DNA from: Bacillota bacterium
GTDB taxonomy: Bacteria; Bacillota; Clostridia; Christensenellales; CAG-138
DNA length: 44,721 nt
NCBI GenBank assembly: GCA_016286445.1
Contig: JAEESS010000013.1
Location: 1-44,721, forward strand
Direction: 5' to 3'
Shown: positions 1 through 7,569 of the stretch, in pieces
Position numbering within the stretch: position 1 is the first letter of the stretch
Layout: every line of letters starts with the position of its first letter
Position numbers and translations under genes: made by a program
Notes under the pieces: generated by a model
Told to the model about the DNA's origin: nothing
The model's database searches: none
What the model saw: the letters and a program-made list of their open reading frames with translations, nothing else

Positions 1-84
1 TTGCAAACTTTTTTCAAGTTTTTTCGGTCCCCGTTCCCGGTTCCCTCTCCGGCGCTGCTCGCTTCCGTGCCGCGAACGTCGCCT

Positions 85-113
85 ATATTACTCCTTCTTC
101 CTTCAATTGTCAA
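85..113 (-). promoter_or_regulatory. Divergent promoter leaving the window on the left
   Basis: On the minus strand there is a perfect -35 TTGACA (108-113), a 17-base spacer and a -10-like TAATAT (85-90). Transcription would run leftwards out of the window. Further left (about 1-30) the minus strand carries an A-rich segment reading CTTGAAAAAAGTTTGCAA, which resembles the UP-element/-35 region of clostridial stable-RNA promoters. The gene served lies outside the window. The match is seen directly; the function is inferred. Confidence 0.5.
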
Positions 114-173
114 TACCCTTTTTTGACTTTTTTCGTATATCTTTTCGGTTTTTTGCCGCATCCGGAATGCAGG

Positions 174-202
174 TTGAAAAAGCGGCGGCGGTATGCTATA
201 AT
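174..202 (+). promoter_or_regulatory. Promoter of the plus-strand housekeeping group
   Basis: TTGAAA (174-179), a 17-base spacer and TATAAT (197-202) preceded by TGC, giving an extended -10. It lies 44 bases upstream of the start codon at 246. The gene has a GGAGG ribosome site at 234-238, seven bases before the ATG. This is a near-consensus housekeeping sigma promoter. The rest of positions 1-245 is T-rich non-coding sequence in which I see no gene. Confidence 0.75.
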
Positions 203-245
203 ACCTGCATCCCTTATATGATATGAAGGAAACGGAGGTTATGTT

Positions 246-905
246 ATGGCAGCGACCCGAAAGGCTTCGGAGATCCGCGCAGCGCGGAAGCAGCTTCGCG
301 CGGTCACCTCTGTGCGCCGTTCCGTTTTCTATTTTATGCGTACGATCCTGACGCTGATCGTGATCGGTGCGCTGTGCATTCTTTCCTTTATATCTGCCGC
401 CCGGGTCAGCAACGCCTATATCCTCGTCAACGAAGGGATGTCCCTGCGCGCAGCATGTATTCTGAAGAACAGCTCCGAAAACGATCTGACTTCCTACTTC
501 AGCTTCGGCTGTATCCAAAGCGACGCCGACGCGCGAAAGAACGACGCCGCACCGTATGCGGCAATGACCGTTTCTTCCTATGAATATAGTTTGAAGATCC
601 ATAACCTGCATATTCTGCCGTGGCAGATCGGCACCTATGTGGACGTCGTGGAGCAGATCCGCGGCATCAGAGGGTCTTTCGCCGCGGAATCCGGCGCCGG
701 CGTCTCCGTTCCGGAATGGACGCCGCGCAAATACCGTCTGCATCTTGCCAAAGCGGAAGGACACTGGATGATCGAATCGATCGAGCTTTTGGAACTGAAT
801 CCGAAGATGGACGTCCCTGCAACGCCGGATCCGGATGCGGAACCGCTCCCGATCGTGACGCCCACTCCCGTTCCCACGGACACGCCCGCTCCCGCAAATG
901 ATTGA
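246..905 (+). CDS. Single-pass membrane protein of unknown function
   Basis: A 219-residue protein that I do not recognise. It has a basic N-terminus (about 1-28) with many Arg/Lys residues, one hydrophobic helix (about 32-52), an ectodomain of about 130 residues, and a Pro/Thr/Asp-rich tail (about 188-219) of the kind that crosses or sits in a cell wall. The positive-inside rule places the C-terminus outside. The start is supported by GGAGG seven bases upstream and by the strong promoter at 174-202. Its 3' end overlaps the start of the dihydrouridine synthase gene by eight bases, so the two are probably translationally coupled. No catalytic motif is visible. Confidence 0.75.
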   Translation: MAATRKASEIRAARKQLRAVTSVRRSVFYFMRTILTLIVIGALCILSFISAARVSNAYILVNEGMSLRAACILKNSSENDLTSYFSFGCIQSDADARKNDAAPYAAMTVSSYEYSLKIHNLHILPWQIGTYVDVVEQIRGIRGSFAAESGAGVSVPEWTPRKYRLHLAKAEGHWMIESIELLELNPKMDVPATPDPDAEPLPIVTPTPVPTDTPAPAND

Positions 906-1860
906 GCCGTATTCCCCTGCACATCCTGTTTTGCTTGCACCGATGGCCGGTTACACGGACGTCGTATTTCGTACGCTCTGCACCTCGTTCGGCTGCGATC
1001 TCTGCTGCACGGAAATGATCAGCGCAAAGGGGCTGACCTTCGGCAACGAAAAGACCGGCGGCTATCTCGCGGTCGGTGAAGAGGAGGATCGGATCGCGGT
1101 ACAGCTGTTCGGGCACGAACCGGAGATTCTGGCGAAAGCAGTCTGCGTCACAGCCGACCGTCTCGGTCCGTATCTTGCCGCCGTCGATCTCAACATGGGC
1201 TGTCCCGCGCAAAAGATCGTATCGAACGGCGACGGCAGCGCGCTGATGCGCACGCCTGCGCTCGCGGGAGCGATCGTCGAAGCGGTCAAACGGGTCTCCC
1301 CCGTTCCCGTCACGGTGAAATTCCGCAAGGGCTGGGACGACGACACCTGCGTCTCCTTTGCAAAGGTCCTGGAATCCGCCGGCGCCGATGCGATCTGCCT
1401 GCATCCGCGAACGCGCGTGCAGCAGTACCGAGGCACTGCAGACCGGTCCGCCATCGCGGCGGTCAAGGCGGCTGTCCGCATCCCCGTGATCGGCAACGGC
1501 GACATCACCGACGGCGAAAGCGCCGTTTCCATGCTGCGTGAGACCGGCTGCGACGGCGTGATGGTCGGACGCGCGGCGCTTGGGCAGCCGTGGATCTTTC
1601 GTGAGATCAAAGCGGCGATCGCCGGAACGCCCTATGCCCCGCCGACAGCTGCCGAGCGGCTGGAGGTTGCGATCCTGCACGCCGAACGCATCGAAGCGAG
1701 CAAGGGTCCGCACGGGCTTGTGGAGCTTCGCAAGCATCTTCCGCGTTATCTGCACGGGATGCGCGGCTCGGCTGCGCTGCGCACGCGGCTGAACGAAGCA
1801 AAAAACGCGGCGGAAATCCGTGAGTTTTTGCTTGACAGTCTCAACGACATAACTATATAA
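898..1860 (+). CDS. dusB: tRNA-dihydrouridine synthase (DusB-like)
   Basis: A 320-residue FMN-dependent TIM-barrel enzyme that reduces uridine to dihydrouridine in tRNA D-loops, using NAD(P)H. The N-terminus has the family signature LAPMAGYTD (about 13-21). The catalytic cysteine is C102 in NMGCPAQKI. KFRKGWDD (about 141-148) and GNGDI (about 199-203) fit the FMN- and tRNA-binding loops, and LHPRTR (about 168-173) is also typical. Length is normal for bacterial DusB. There is no clear ribosome site; the ATG lies inside the end of the preceding gene, suggesting coupling. The order dus-greA-lysS recurs in Firmicutes. The greA promoter sits within this gene's last codons. Confidence 0.93.
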   Translation: MIEPYSPAHPVLLAPMAGYTDVVFRTLCTSFGCDLCCTEMISAKGLTFGNEKTGGYLAVGEEEDRIAVQLFGHEPEILAKAVCVTADRLGPYLAAVDLNMGCPAQKIVSNGDGSALMRTPALAGAIVEAVKRVSPVPVTVKFRKGWDDDTCVSFAKVLESAGADAICLHPRTRVQQYRGTADRSAIAAVKAAVRIPVIGNGDITDGESAVSMLRETGCDGVMVGRAALGQPWIFREIKAAIAGTPYAPPTAAERLEVAILHAERIEASKGPHGLVELRKHLPRYLHGMRGSAALRTRLNEAKNAAEIREFLLDSLNDITI

Positions 1861-1861
1861 T
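1832..1861 (+). promoter_or_regulatory. Internal promoter for greA-lysS
   Basis: Perfect TTGACA (1832-1837), an 18-base spacer and perfect TATAAT (1856-1861). It lies inside the final codons of the dus gene and extends just past its stop. The greA start follows 37 bases downstream, with an AAAGGAG ribosome site at 1885-1891. GreA and LysS can therefore be expressed independently of the upstream promoter. Confidence 0.75.
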
Positions 1862-1898
1862 GATATGATTCCCAATACGGAGAAAAAGGAGAAACACT

Positions 1899-2366
1899 AT
1901 GGCTGGCATTTTGATGACTCGCGAAGATTACGAAAAGCGCAAGGAACATCTGCAATATCTGAAATCGACCCGCACCCTTGAGATCGCGGAAATGCTGAAG
2001 ATCGCACGCGGCTTCGGCGATCTTTCCGAAAACGCGGAATATGACGCCGCTAAGGACGAGCAGGCGAAAAACGAACACGACATCGCGGTCCTCGAAGAGG
2101 AGCTTCGCACCGCGCAGATCATTGAGCATTCGGCGCAGTCCGGCGATAAGATCACGATCGGTTCCAAGGTGACCGTCCGCAATGCGGCGCTCGGTTCGGA
2201 AATGCAGCTGGAGATCGTCGGCTCGATGGCGGCGGATCCCGCGCTCGGCAAGATCAGCAACGAATCCCCGATCGGCGAGGCGCTGCTCGGCCGTCAGGTC
2301 GGCGACACCGTTCCCGTCGTCACCCCCGGCGGAACCATTCACCTTACGGTCGTAACCATTCATTGA
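1899..2366 (+). CDS. greA: Transcription elongation factor GreA
   Basis: A 155-residue factor that rescues backtracked RNA polymerase by stimulating cleavage of the 3' end of the transcript in the secondary channel. The N-terminal coiled coil (about 5-75) carries the hallmark tip GDLSENAEYDAAK (about 40-52), with the acidic residues that position the catalytic metal. The C-terminal FKBP-like domain (about 80-155) contains GSKVTV, SNESPIGEALLG and a hydrophobic end. Length is normal. AAAGGAG seven bases upstream fixes the start. It is expressed from its own internal promoter and probably co-transcribed with lysS, which starts 16 bases downstream. Confidence 0.97.
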   Translation: MAGILMTREDYEKRKEHLQYLKSTRTLEIAEMLKIARGFGDLSENAEYDAAKDEQAKNEHDIAVLEEELRTAQIIEHSAQSGDKITIGSKVTVRNAALGSEMQLEIVGSMAADPALGKISNESPIGEALLGRQVGDTVPVVTPGGTIHLTVVTIH

Positions 2367-2382
2367 ATCGGAGTATAATATA

Positions 2383-4392
2383 ATGGAAGAAACACGCATC
2401 CCGCAGGAATCGCAGGAGTTCAGCGAGGAACAGCTCTCCGAGCTTCTTCAGATCCGCAGAGATAAGCTTTCCGCACTGCGCGAGGCGGGCAAGGATCCGT
2501 TCTCGGTCATTACATTCCCGCAGTCGCATCACAGCGCTGAGATCGCAGCAGATTTTGACGCGCTCGAAGGCAAGGAAGTCAGCATTGCCGGACGTATGAT
2601 GTCCAAGCGCATCATGGGCAAGGCGAGCTTTGCGCACGTTCTGGACGCCGCAGGCGATATCCAGATCTACGTTCGCCGCGACGACGTCGGCGAAGACGCG
2701 TATGCCGATTTCAAGGCGTACGACATCGGCGACATCATCGGCGTTAAGGGCTTTGTGTTCAAGACGAAGACCGGCGAGGTTTCCGTGCATGCGCAGGAAG
2801 TCACGCTGCTTTCGAAGTCACTGCGTCCGCTGCCCGAGAAGTTCCACGGCCTCCGGGATCCGGAGCTTCGGTACCGTCAGCGCTTTGTCGATCTGTTCAT
2901 GAATGCAGGCGTACGCGAAACGTTCAAAAAGCGCAGCGCGATCATTGCGGAGATCCGCCGCTACCTCGACAGCGAAGGCTTTATGGAGGTCGAAACGCCC
3001 GTGCTGAACACGGTCGCCTCCGGCGCGTCCGCGCGTCCGTTCGTGACGCATCACAACACGCTCGACATCGACATGTATATGCGCATTGCGACCGAGCTGC
3101 ATCTCAAGATGTGCATCGTCGGCGGTCTCGAACGCGTGTATGAGATCGGCCGATTGTTCCGCAACGAGGGCATGGACGCCACGCACAATCCCGAGTTTAC
3201 AACGATCGAGATCTACCAGGCGTACACAGACCTTCGCGGCATGATGGAGCTTTGCGAACAGATCATGTCCCGCTGCTGCAGGCTCGTCAACGGTACGACA
3301 AAGATCAGCTATCAGGGACAGGACGTCGACCTCACGCCGCCGTTCCGCCGTATGACCATGAACGACGCGGTCAAAGAGTATACCGGCAAGGACATCTATG
3401 CCTGCAAAACCGACGAAGAAGCCCGCGCGATCGCGAAGGAGCTCGGCATCGAACTGAAGGATCCCGAATCGACCAAGGGCAAGGTGCTTGCCGAAGCGTT
3501 CGACGCGTTCGTCGAGGATAAGCTGATCCAGCCGACGTTCATTACCGATTACCCGATCGAAAATTCCCCGCTGACCAAGCTGAAGACTGGCAGCAAGGAC
3601 ATCGTCGACCGCTTCGAGGTATTCATCTGCGGGCACGAATACGGCAACGCGTATACCGAGCTGAACGACCCGATCGACCAGCGCGCGCGCTTTGTGCAGC
3701 AGGCAAAGGAACGTCAGAAGGGCGACGACGAGGCGATGCAGATCGACGAGGACTTCATGCTCGCGATGGAATACGGCATGCCCCCGACGGGCGGCATCGG
3801 CATCGGCATCGACCGTCTGTGCATGCTTCTGACCGACGCGCCGACGATCCGCGACATCCTTCTGTTCCCGACGATGAAGCCGATCGGCCAGCAGAAGAAA
3901 GAAAAGGCGCAGGAGGCGCCCGCCGATTTCGAATGCGCCTGCTTTACCTGTCCCTCTCAGGAGGCATGCAAGGCTGCGCAGGAAACCGAAAAAGCGGCGC
4001 CCGTTGAAGAAAAGATCGACTTCAGCAACGTGGAGATCGAACCTCTGTTCAAGGATTTCGTCGACTTTGAGACCTTCAGTAAGTCCGATTTCCGCGCGGT
4101 CAAGGTGCTTGCCTGCGAAGCGGTCCCGAAGAGCAAGAAGCTGCTGAAGTTCACGCTGGACGACGGCACGGGCGAACCGCGCACGATCCTGTCCGGCATC
4201 CATGCGTTCTATGAGCCGGAAAGCCTCATCGGCAAGACCTGCGTGGCGATCACCAATCTCCCGCCGCGTCCCATGATGGGCATCGAATCCTGCGGCATGC
4301 TGCTTTCCGCGATCCACAGTGAAAACGGAGAAGAACGGCTGAACCTTTTGCAGCTCGATCCGCACATCCCGGCAGGCGCAAAGCTGTATTAA
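2383..4392 (+). CDS. lysS: Lysyl-tRNA synthetase fused to a C-terminal tRNA-binding OB domain
   Basis: A class II LysRS that charges tRNA-Lys. The anticodon-binding OB fold spans about 60-145 and the catalytic domain about 160-500, with motif 1 (MEVETPVLN, about 201-209), motif 2 (RVYEIGRLFRNEG, 251-263) and motif 3 (GIGIGIDRL, 471-479). A normal bacterial LysRS ends near residue 500. This one is 669 residues. A linker with a cysteine cluster (C518, C520, C523, C529) leads to an EMAPII/MetRS-beta-type tRNA-binding domain (about 560-669), recognisable by DFRAVKV, ILSGI and PPRPMMGIES. The extension probably raises tRNA affinity; the cysteine cluster may bind metal. The gene follows greA and ends at a strong terminator. 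Confidence 0.95.
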   Translation: MEETRIPQESQEFSEEQLSELLQIRRDKLSALREAGKDPFSVITFPQSHHSAEIAADFDALEGKEVSIAGRMMSKRIMGKASFAHVLDAAGDIQIYVRRDDVGEDAYADFKAYDIGDIIGVKGFVFKTKTGEVSVHAQEVTLLSKSLRPLPEKFHGLRDPELRYRQRFVDLFMNAGVRETFKKRSAIIAEIRRYLDSEGFMEVETPVLNTVASGASARPFVTHHNTLDIDMYMRIATELHLKMCIVGGLERVYEIGRLFRNEGMDATHNPEFTTIEIYQAYTDLRGMMELCEQIMSRCCRLVNGTTKISYQGQDVDLTPPFRRMTMNDAVKEYTGKDIYACKTDEEARAIAKELGIELKDPESTKGKVLAEAFDAFVEDKLIQPTFITDYPIENSPLTKLKTGSKDIVDRFEVFICGHEYGNAYTELNDPIDQRARFVQQAKERQKGDDEAMQIDEDFMLAMEYGMPPTGGIGIGIDRLCMLLTDAPTIRDILLFPTMKPIGQQKKEKAQEAPADFECACFTCPSQEACKAAQETEKAAPVEEKIDFSNVEIEPLFKDFVDFETFSKSDFRAVKVLACEAVPKSKKLLKFTLDDGTGEPRTILSGIHAFYEPESLIGKTCVAITNLPPRPMMGIESCGMLLSAIHSENGEERLNLLQLDPHIPAGAKLY

Positions 4393-4407
4393 ACCGTCAC
4401 AACATAG

Positions 4408-4433
4408 CACCTCGGATTCGTCCGAGGTGTTTT
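4408..4433 (+). terminator. Intrinsic terminator after lysS
   Basis: A perfect 9-bp stem (4408-4416 pairing with 4421-4429) closed by the stable tetraloop TTCG, followed by TTTT and further T-rich sequence. It lies 16 bases after the lysS stop. The same hairpin read on the minus strand lacks a U tract, so it mainly serves the plus-strand group. Confidence 0.88.
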
Positions 4434-4489
4434 ATTGTATCCGGAATCCCCGCCAAAGCGGCGTTAGTTTCGGGATACAAACGGCGACA

Positions 4490-4508
4490 GCCGCCCTGCG
4501 CGGGCGGC
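4490..4508. terminator. GC-rich hairpin between the convergent transcription units
   Basis: GCCGCCC (4490-4496) pairs perfectly with GGGCGGC (4502-4508) around a 5-base loop. It is 65 bases beyond the stop of the last minus-strand gene and could end or stabilise that long transcript. It has no U tract directly after it in that direction, so calling it a terminator is weak. The rest of 4434-4572 shows no gene. Confidence 0.35.
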
Positions 4509-4572
4509 AGTCGAACTTTTTGCCTTGATATCTGCATGCCGGTCCGAACGCGATTCCGGATCGTCGCGTCTG

Positions 4573-5040
4573 TCATTTATGCCCCGATATGCGCACTGCT
4601 TCAGGGTAGACACGAGAGATGACGGAATAGCAGCGACCGATCAGGTAATAGGCCTCCTCCGCAAGCTCCTCGGATGGCAGGGCGACCGGGAACGGGAACG
4701 TGTATCTGTGGCAGAACTGCCGGTCCGGGCGAACGATCCCGAACACGCCGATCGGGCTGTCGAGGTTCCAGTCCAACAAGGTCTCCTTCAACGTCTCATA
4801 GCCGGGTCCGATCTCCATGATGATGGCGGTGTAGATATGCAGCAGATGCATGTTCTCATCGAACGGAGTCACCATCAGCTCCATCAGAACGCAGTCCCCT
4901 GCGTCCGTCACCGGCAGCAGCGCGCGCAGCGCATCCCCGATCTGATCGTCCTCGCCTTTCAGCCATGCAGTCTCCACGTTCAGCGTTTTCAGCCGCTGTT
5001 CGATATCCTCCCACGCGGTTTTTATCTGCTTCGCATCCAC
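4573..5040 (-). CDS. Partner protein of the first DUF4157 cargo (chaperone or immunity candidate)
   Basis: A 155-residue acidic alpha/beta protein, co-linear without gaps and roughly 60% identical by eye to the protein at 7087-7554. The conserved core reads LDWNLDSPIG, followed by an aromatic FPFP segment and the end PEAVRISGH. Its pattern recalls YbjN / type III secretion chaperone-like folds (inference). It has no signal peptide or membrane helix, so it is cytoplasmic. The start is GTG, supported by GGAGG eight bases upstream. It is the last gene of the CIS locus and sits 15 bases after its cargo gene. The order cargo then partner also fits toxin-immunity pairs. The function is not established. 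Confidence 0.75.
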   Translation of the reverse strand: MDAKQIKTAWEDIEQRLKTLNVETAWLKGEDDQIGDALRALLPVTDAGDCVLMELMVTPFDENMHLLHIYTAIIMEIGPGYETLKETLLDWNLDSPIGVFGIVRPDRQFCHRYTFPFPVALPSEELAEEAYYLIGRCYSVISRVYPEAVRISGHK

Positions 5041-5055
5041 GTTATGATCCTCCCG

Positions 5056-7020
5056 TTATCCCAGTTTTTCTGTCAGGATATCCAATGCGCCTTCGGCGTA
5101 ATCTCCGTCTTGCATCGGGTTGACTCCCATTGCGTGTATGAATGCTCTTGCCATTATCTTATCACCGTCGCTGCCGTTTTTCGCCATCTTAAGCATATGC
5201 GCAGCACGTTTTCTTCGGATCTGCGCGTACAGCGCCTTCTCGTCCGAGTACCCTCTGCTCTGCAGGTATATCTTCCATGCGCGGTCGTCGGTGATATGGG
5301 CTTTGGTCTCTTTTCCGACCGTCTGCTTCACATCCGCCACCACATTTTTGAAATCAACGCCCAATTCTTCCGCCAATACATCCCTGCGAATGCTGCGGCT
5401 CTTCACCATATTGTAGATGCCGCCGCCGGCTCCGACCGCGGCACCCGCAGCGCCCAGCGCGATGCCGACCGGAGCGGTTACACCGCCCAACGTGGTTGCA
5501 CCGCCTATGCCGGACAGTAAGCCGCCCAGCGACTTCAAAAAGCCGCTTCTTCTGTTGCGCTTCTGGATTTGACTGCCCTGGACCATCGTGCGTCGCATCT
5601 TCTTCTGATCCGAGGTAAGACCCTGTTCATTGTTGAATTCGATAGCAGAGAGTTCGCCGATTTGTTGATCAATGGTGTGTTTCCTCTTTGCGCCGCGGAT
5701 TCCCTGGTAAAGCCCGGCGCCGAAATTGGCTGCGCCCGAGATCAGGGAAAGACCGGGCATCATTGTTCCGCCCGCAACTTTTTTTGCGATCGCCCCTGCT
5801 GCCTTTGTGACATGGATGCCGGGTATCTTGGTCATATTGGCGATAAGGGACATCGTTCCGGAGGTAGCGGAGGCGAGCGCGCTGCCGGTCAGAGCCGAGT
5901 TTGCGACCATGTCCCCCCTGCTGCCGCCGGCAAACACGTTTTTCATGTCCCGCAGCGTCGCGGCACCTGTGCTCAAAAAACTCGCGGTTCCGGTGAGCAT
6001 GCCCAGACCGCCGAGAATTCCCGCCGCGCCGGGCGAGATGCCCGCGCCCCATACGCCGTGCTTCGCGTACCAGCCATCGCCCAGCGACGCAATAAAGTTG
6101 CCGGCGCCGGTAAGCGCTCCGCCGATTCCCTGACCGGCCTTCGCAAGCCCGTTCGCCTTGTTTACATGCTTCCAGATCCCTGCGGGTTTTGCCGCCGTGG
6201 GGGTGAGCCTGTGGTGATTTGATTCATAAGGATTATTGATTTCGTTTTCCATTTCAGGATCGGCGTCAGCCGCTCCGTCGTTAACGTCGATAGCAAGCGG
6301 TGCTCGCGGATTGGCGTCAGTCGCTCCGTCGTCAGCGTCGACAGCAAGCGGTGCTCGCGGATTGGTGTCAGTCGCTCCGTCGTCAGCGTCGACAGCAAGC
6401 GGTACTCGCGGATCCGCATCTGCATCCGCATCATCGGCGTCCATCTGCCCTGTGGATTTTTTCGTATTGTAAGACGCCGCCAGCTGTGCGTTGCTCTTCT
6501 TCTTTGCCTGCATGGGACCGGATGCTCCTGCTGCGGTGGTCGTCGACAGGGCTGCGGTCGGCGCGGTGATCTGTTGACCTGCCGCTGCCATGGCGCCCTC
6601 CCGGTCCGCCCTCGCCTCCAGCGCCGGATCGTTCAAAAAGCCCGAGCCGGTAACTTCGCCCCGCTGCTGTGAAACAACATGGCTCAGTTCGTGCCCGAGA
6701 AGCGTCTGCCCGGAGCGGCTTGAAAAATCGAGCATGCCCGGTGCGAAAACAATCTTTTCTCCCATGGTCACGGCCTGCGCGCCGGCGTCGGCAACCGCCT
6801 GACTCCGATAAAATCTGACCGTGGAAAGATCCGTACCGAACGCGTTTTCGAATTTTGCCCGGATCGCGCCGGGAAGATCCACCGGATGACCGGACGCGCC
6901 CGAAGACGACAGATCTGCGCCGAACGCCGTCGGAGATCCCTGCGCTGGATCGAGCTCCGATCTCTGTTTCGGCGCTTCCTGCCTTTGGGCGGGTTTTCGC
7001 TGTTCGTAAGAATAGGTCAT
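5056..7020 (-). CDS. DUF4157-domain CIS cargo protein 1
   Basis: A 654-residue protein. A flexible N-terminus (1-42) is followed by a DUF4157 domain (about 46-145) with an intact HELSH metalloprotease-type motif (110-114); this domain is a known marker of extracellular CIS loci and their payloads. Then come an Asp/Ala-rich linker with three 17-residue repeats (about 200-255) and long Gly/Ala-rich hydrophobic stretches (about 295-440 and 495-540) resembling membrane-inserting hairpins. A basic, helical C-terminus ends in EGALDILTEKLG. GAGGG lies seven bases before the inner ATG at 7020; another ATG two codons upstream is almost on top of it. The first 171 residues nearly match the protein at 7570-9324. 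A membrane-active payload is inferred. Confidence 0.85.
   Translation of the reverse strand: MTYSYEQRKPAQRQEAPKQRSELDPAQGSPTAFGADLSSSGASGHPVDLPGAIRAKFENAFGTDLSTVRFYRSQAVADAGAQAVTMGEKIVFAPGMLDFSSRSGQTLLGHELSHVVSQQRGEVTGSGFLNDPALEARADREGAMAAAGQQITAPTAALSTTTAAGASGPMQAKKKSNAQLAASYNTKKSTGQMDADDADADADPRVPLAVDADDGATDTNPRAPLAVDADDGATDANPRAPLAIDVNDGAADADPEMENEINNPYESNHHRLTPTAAKPAGIWKHVNKANGLAKAGQGIGGALTGAGNFIASLGDGWYAKHGVWGAGISPGAAGILGGLGMLTGTASFLSTGAATLRDMKNVFAGGSRGDMVANSALTGSALASATSGTMSLIANMTKIPGIHVTKAAGAIAKKVAGGTMMPGLSLISGAANFGAGLYQGIRGAKRKHTIDQQIGELSAIEFNNEQGLTSDQKKMRRTMVQGSQIQKRNRRSGFLKSLGGLLSGIGGATTLGGVTAPVGIALGAAGAAVGAGGGIYNMVKSRSIRRDVLAEELGVDFKNVVADVKQTVGKETKAHITDDRAWKIYLQSRGYSDEKALYAQIRRKRAAHMLKMAKNGSDGDKIMARAFIHAMGVNPMQDGDYAEGALDILTEKLG
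6262..6414. repeat. Three tandem 51-bp coding repeats in cargo gene 1
   Basis: The phrase ggYgtcag recurs at 6262, 6313 and 6364, a period of exactly 51 bp, with few differences between units. Each unit encodes 17 residues of the type PRAPLAVDADDGATD plus two. It forms the acidic linker between the DUF4157 domain and the hydrophobic payload region. The paralogous gene at 7570-9324 has no such repeat. Copy number is likely to vary between strains. Confidence 0.8.
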
Positions 7021-7047
7021 TGTCATTCCCTCGGTCGTCGGCGATCA
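6503..7047. repeat. Direct repeat, copy 1: shared cargo leader
   Basis: This segment matches 8807-9351 without net insertion or deletion: three widely spaced landmarks all show an offset of exactly 2304 bases. In the 120 bases I compared closely (6841-6960) there are about six mismatches. It covers the untranslated leader, the ribosome site and about the first 173 codons. Similarity collapses abruptly after the codons for MQAKK. A recent duplication or gene conversion of a delivery leader is the simplest explanation. Confidence 0.85.
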
Positions 7048-7086
7048 GCGTGTATCCGTTGCGGAAGATAAACCTCGTTTTATCGA

Positions 7087-7554
7087 TCAGTCATGTCCCG
7101 AAATGCGTACCGCTTCGGGGAAGACGCTTGCAGCCACTTCGTAACAACGGTCGATCAGGTATGCCGCCTGCGTCGCCAGCTCCTCCGGTAATGCGCCGCA
7201 TGGAAACGGGAAGGTGCAGCGGTGGAAGAACGTCCTGCTCGGACGATAGATGCCGAAAGCGCCGATGGGGCTGTCCAGATTCCAGTCCAGCATGACCTCC
7301 TTCAGTTCCTCATACCCCGGACCGACCTCCATGATAAGACTGGTGAACAGATCCAAAAGATCCATATCTTCATCGAGATGCGTCACCATAACCTCAAGCA
7401 GCATGTGGTCGCCCGTTTTCGTCACGGGCAGCAGCGCGCGCAGCGTCTCCCCGATCTGGTTTTCCTCGCCATCCAGCCAGGCGGTCTCGATGTTCAGTTT
7501 GTGAAAACGTGCCTCCAACTCCTCCATCATGGTTTTGACCTGTTCTGCTTTCAT
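7087..7554 (-). CDS. Partner protein of the second DUF4157 cargo (chaperone or immunity candidate)
   Basis: A 155-residue paralogue of the protein at 4573-5040, of identical length and alignable without gaps. Conserved blocks include QIGETLRALLPVT, GPGYEELKE, LDWNLDSPIG and PEAVRISGH. No membrane helix or signal is visible. The start ATG has GGGAGGA eight bases upstream. It lies 15 bases downstream of its cargo gene. The two partners differ more from each other than the cargo N-termini do, suggesting that they track the variable C-terminal part of the cargo. A role as cargo chaperone/loader or as immunity protein is possible; the sequence alone does not decide. Confidence 0.75.
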   Translation of the reverse strand: MKAEQVKTMMEELEARFHKLNIETAWLDGEENQIGETLRALLPVTKTGDHMLLEVMVTHLDEDMDLLDLFTSLIMEVGPGYEELKEVMLDWNLDSPIGAFGIYRPSRTFFHRCTFPFPCGALPEELATQAAYLIDRCYEVAASVFPEAVRISGHD

Positions 7555-7569
7555 GTTTACGTCCTCCCG

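Noticed and set aside
2818-4410. A 530-codon open frame on the minus strand opposite lysS
   Set aside because: It is the antisense shadow of the lysS gene in GC-rich DNA; the translation has no recognisable motif and is rich in Arg/His, and the sense strand encodes a clear LysRS.
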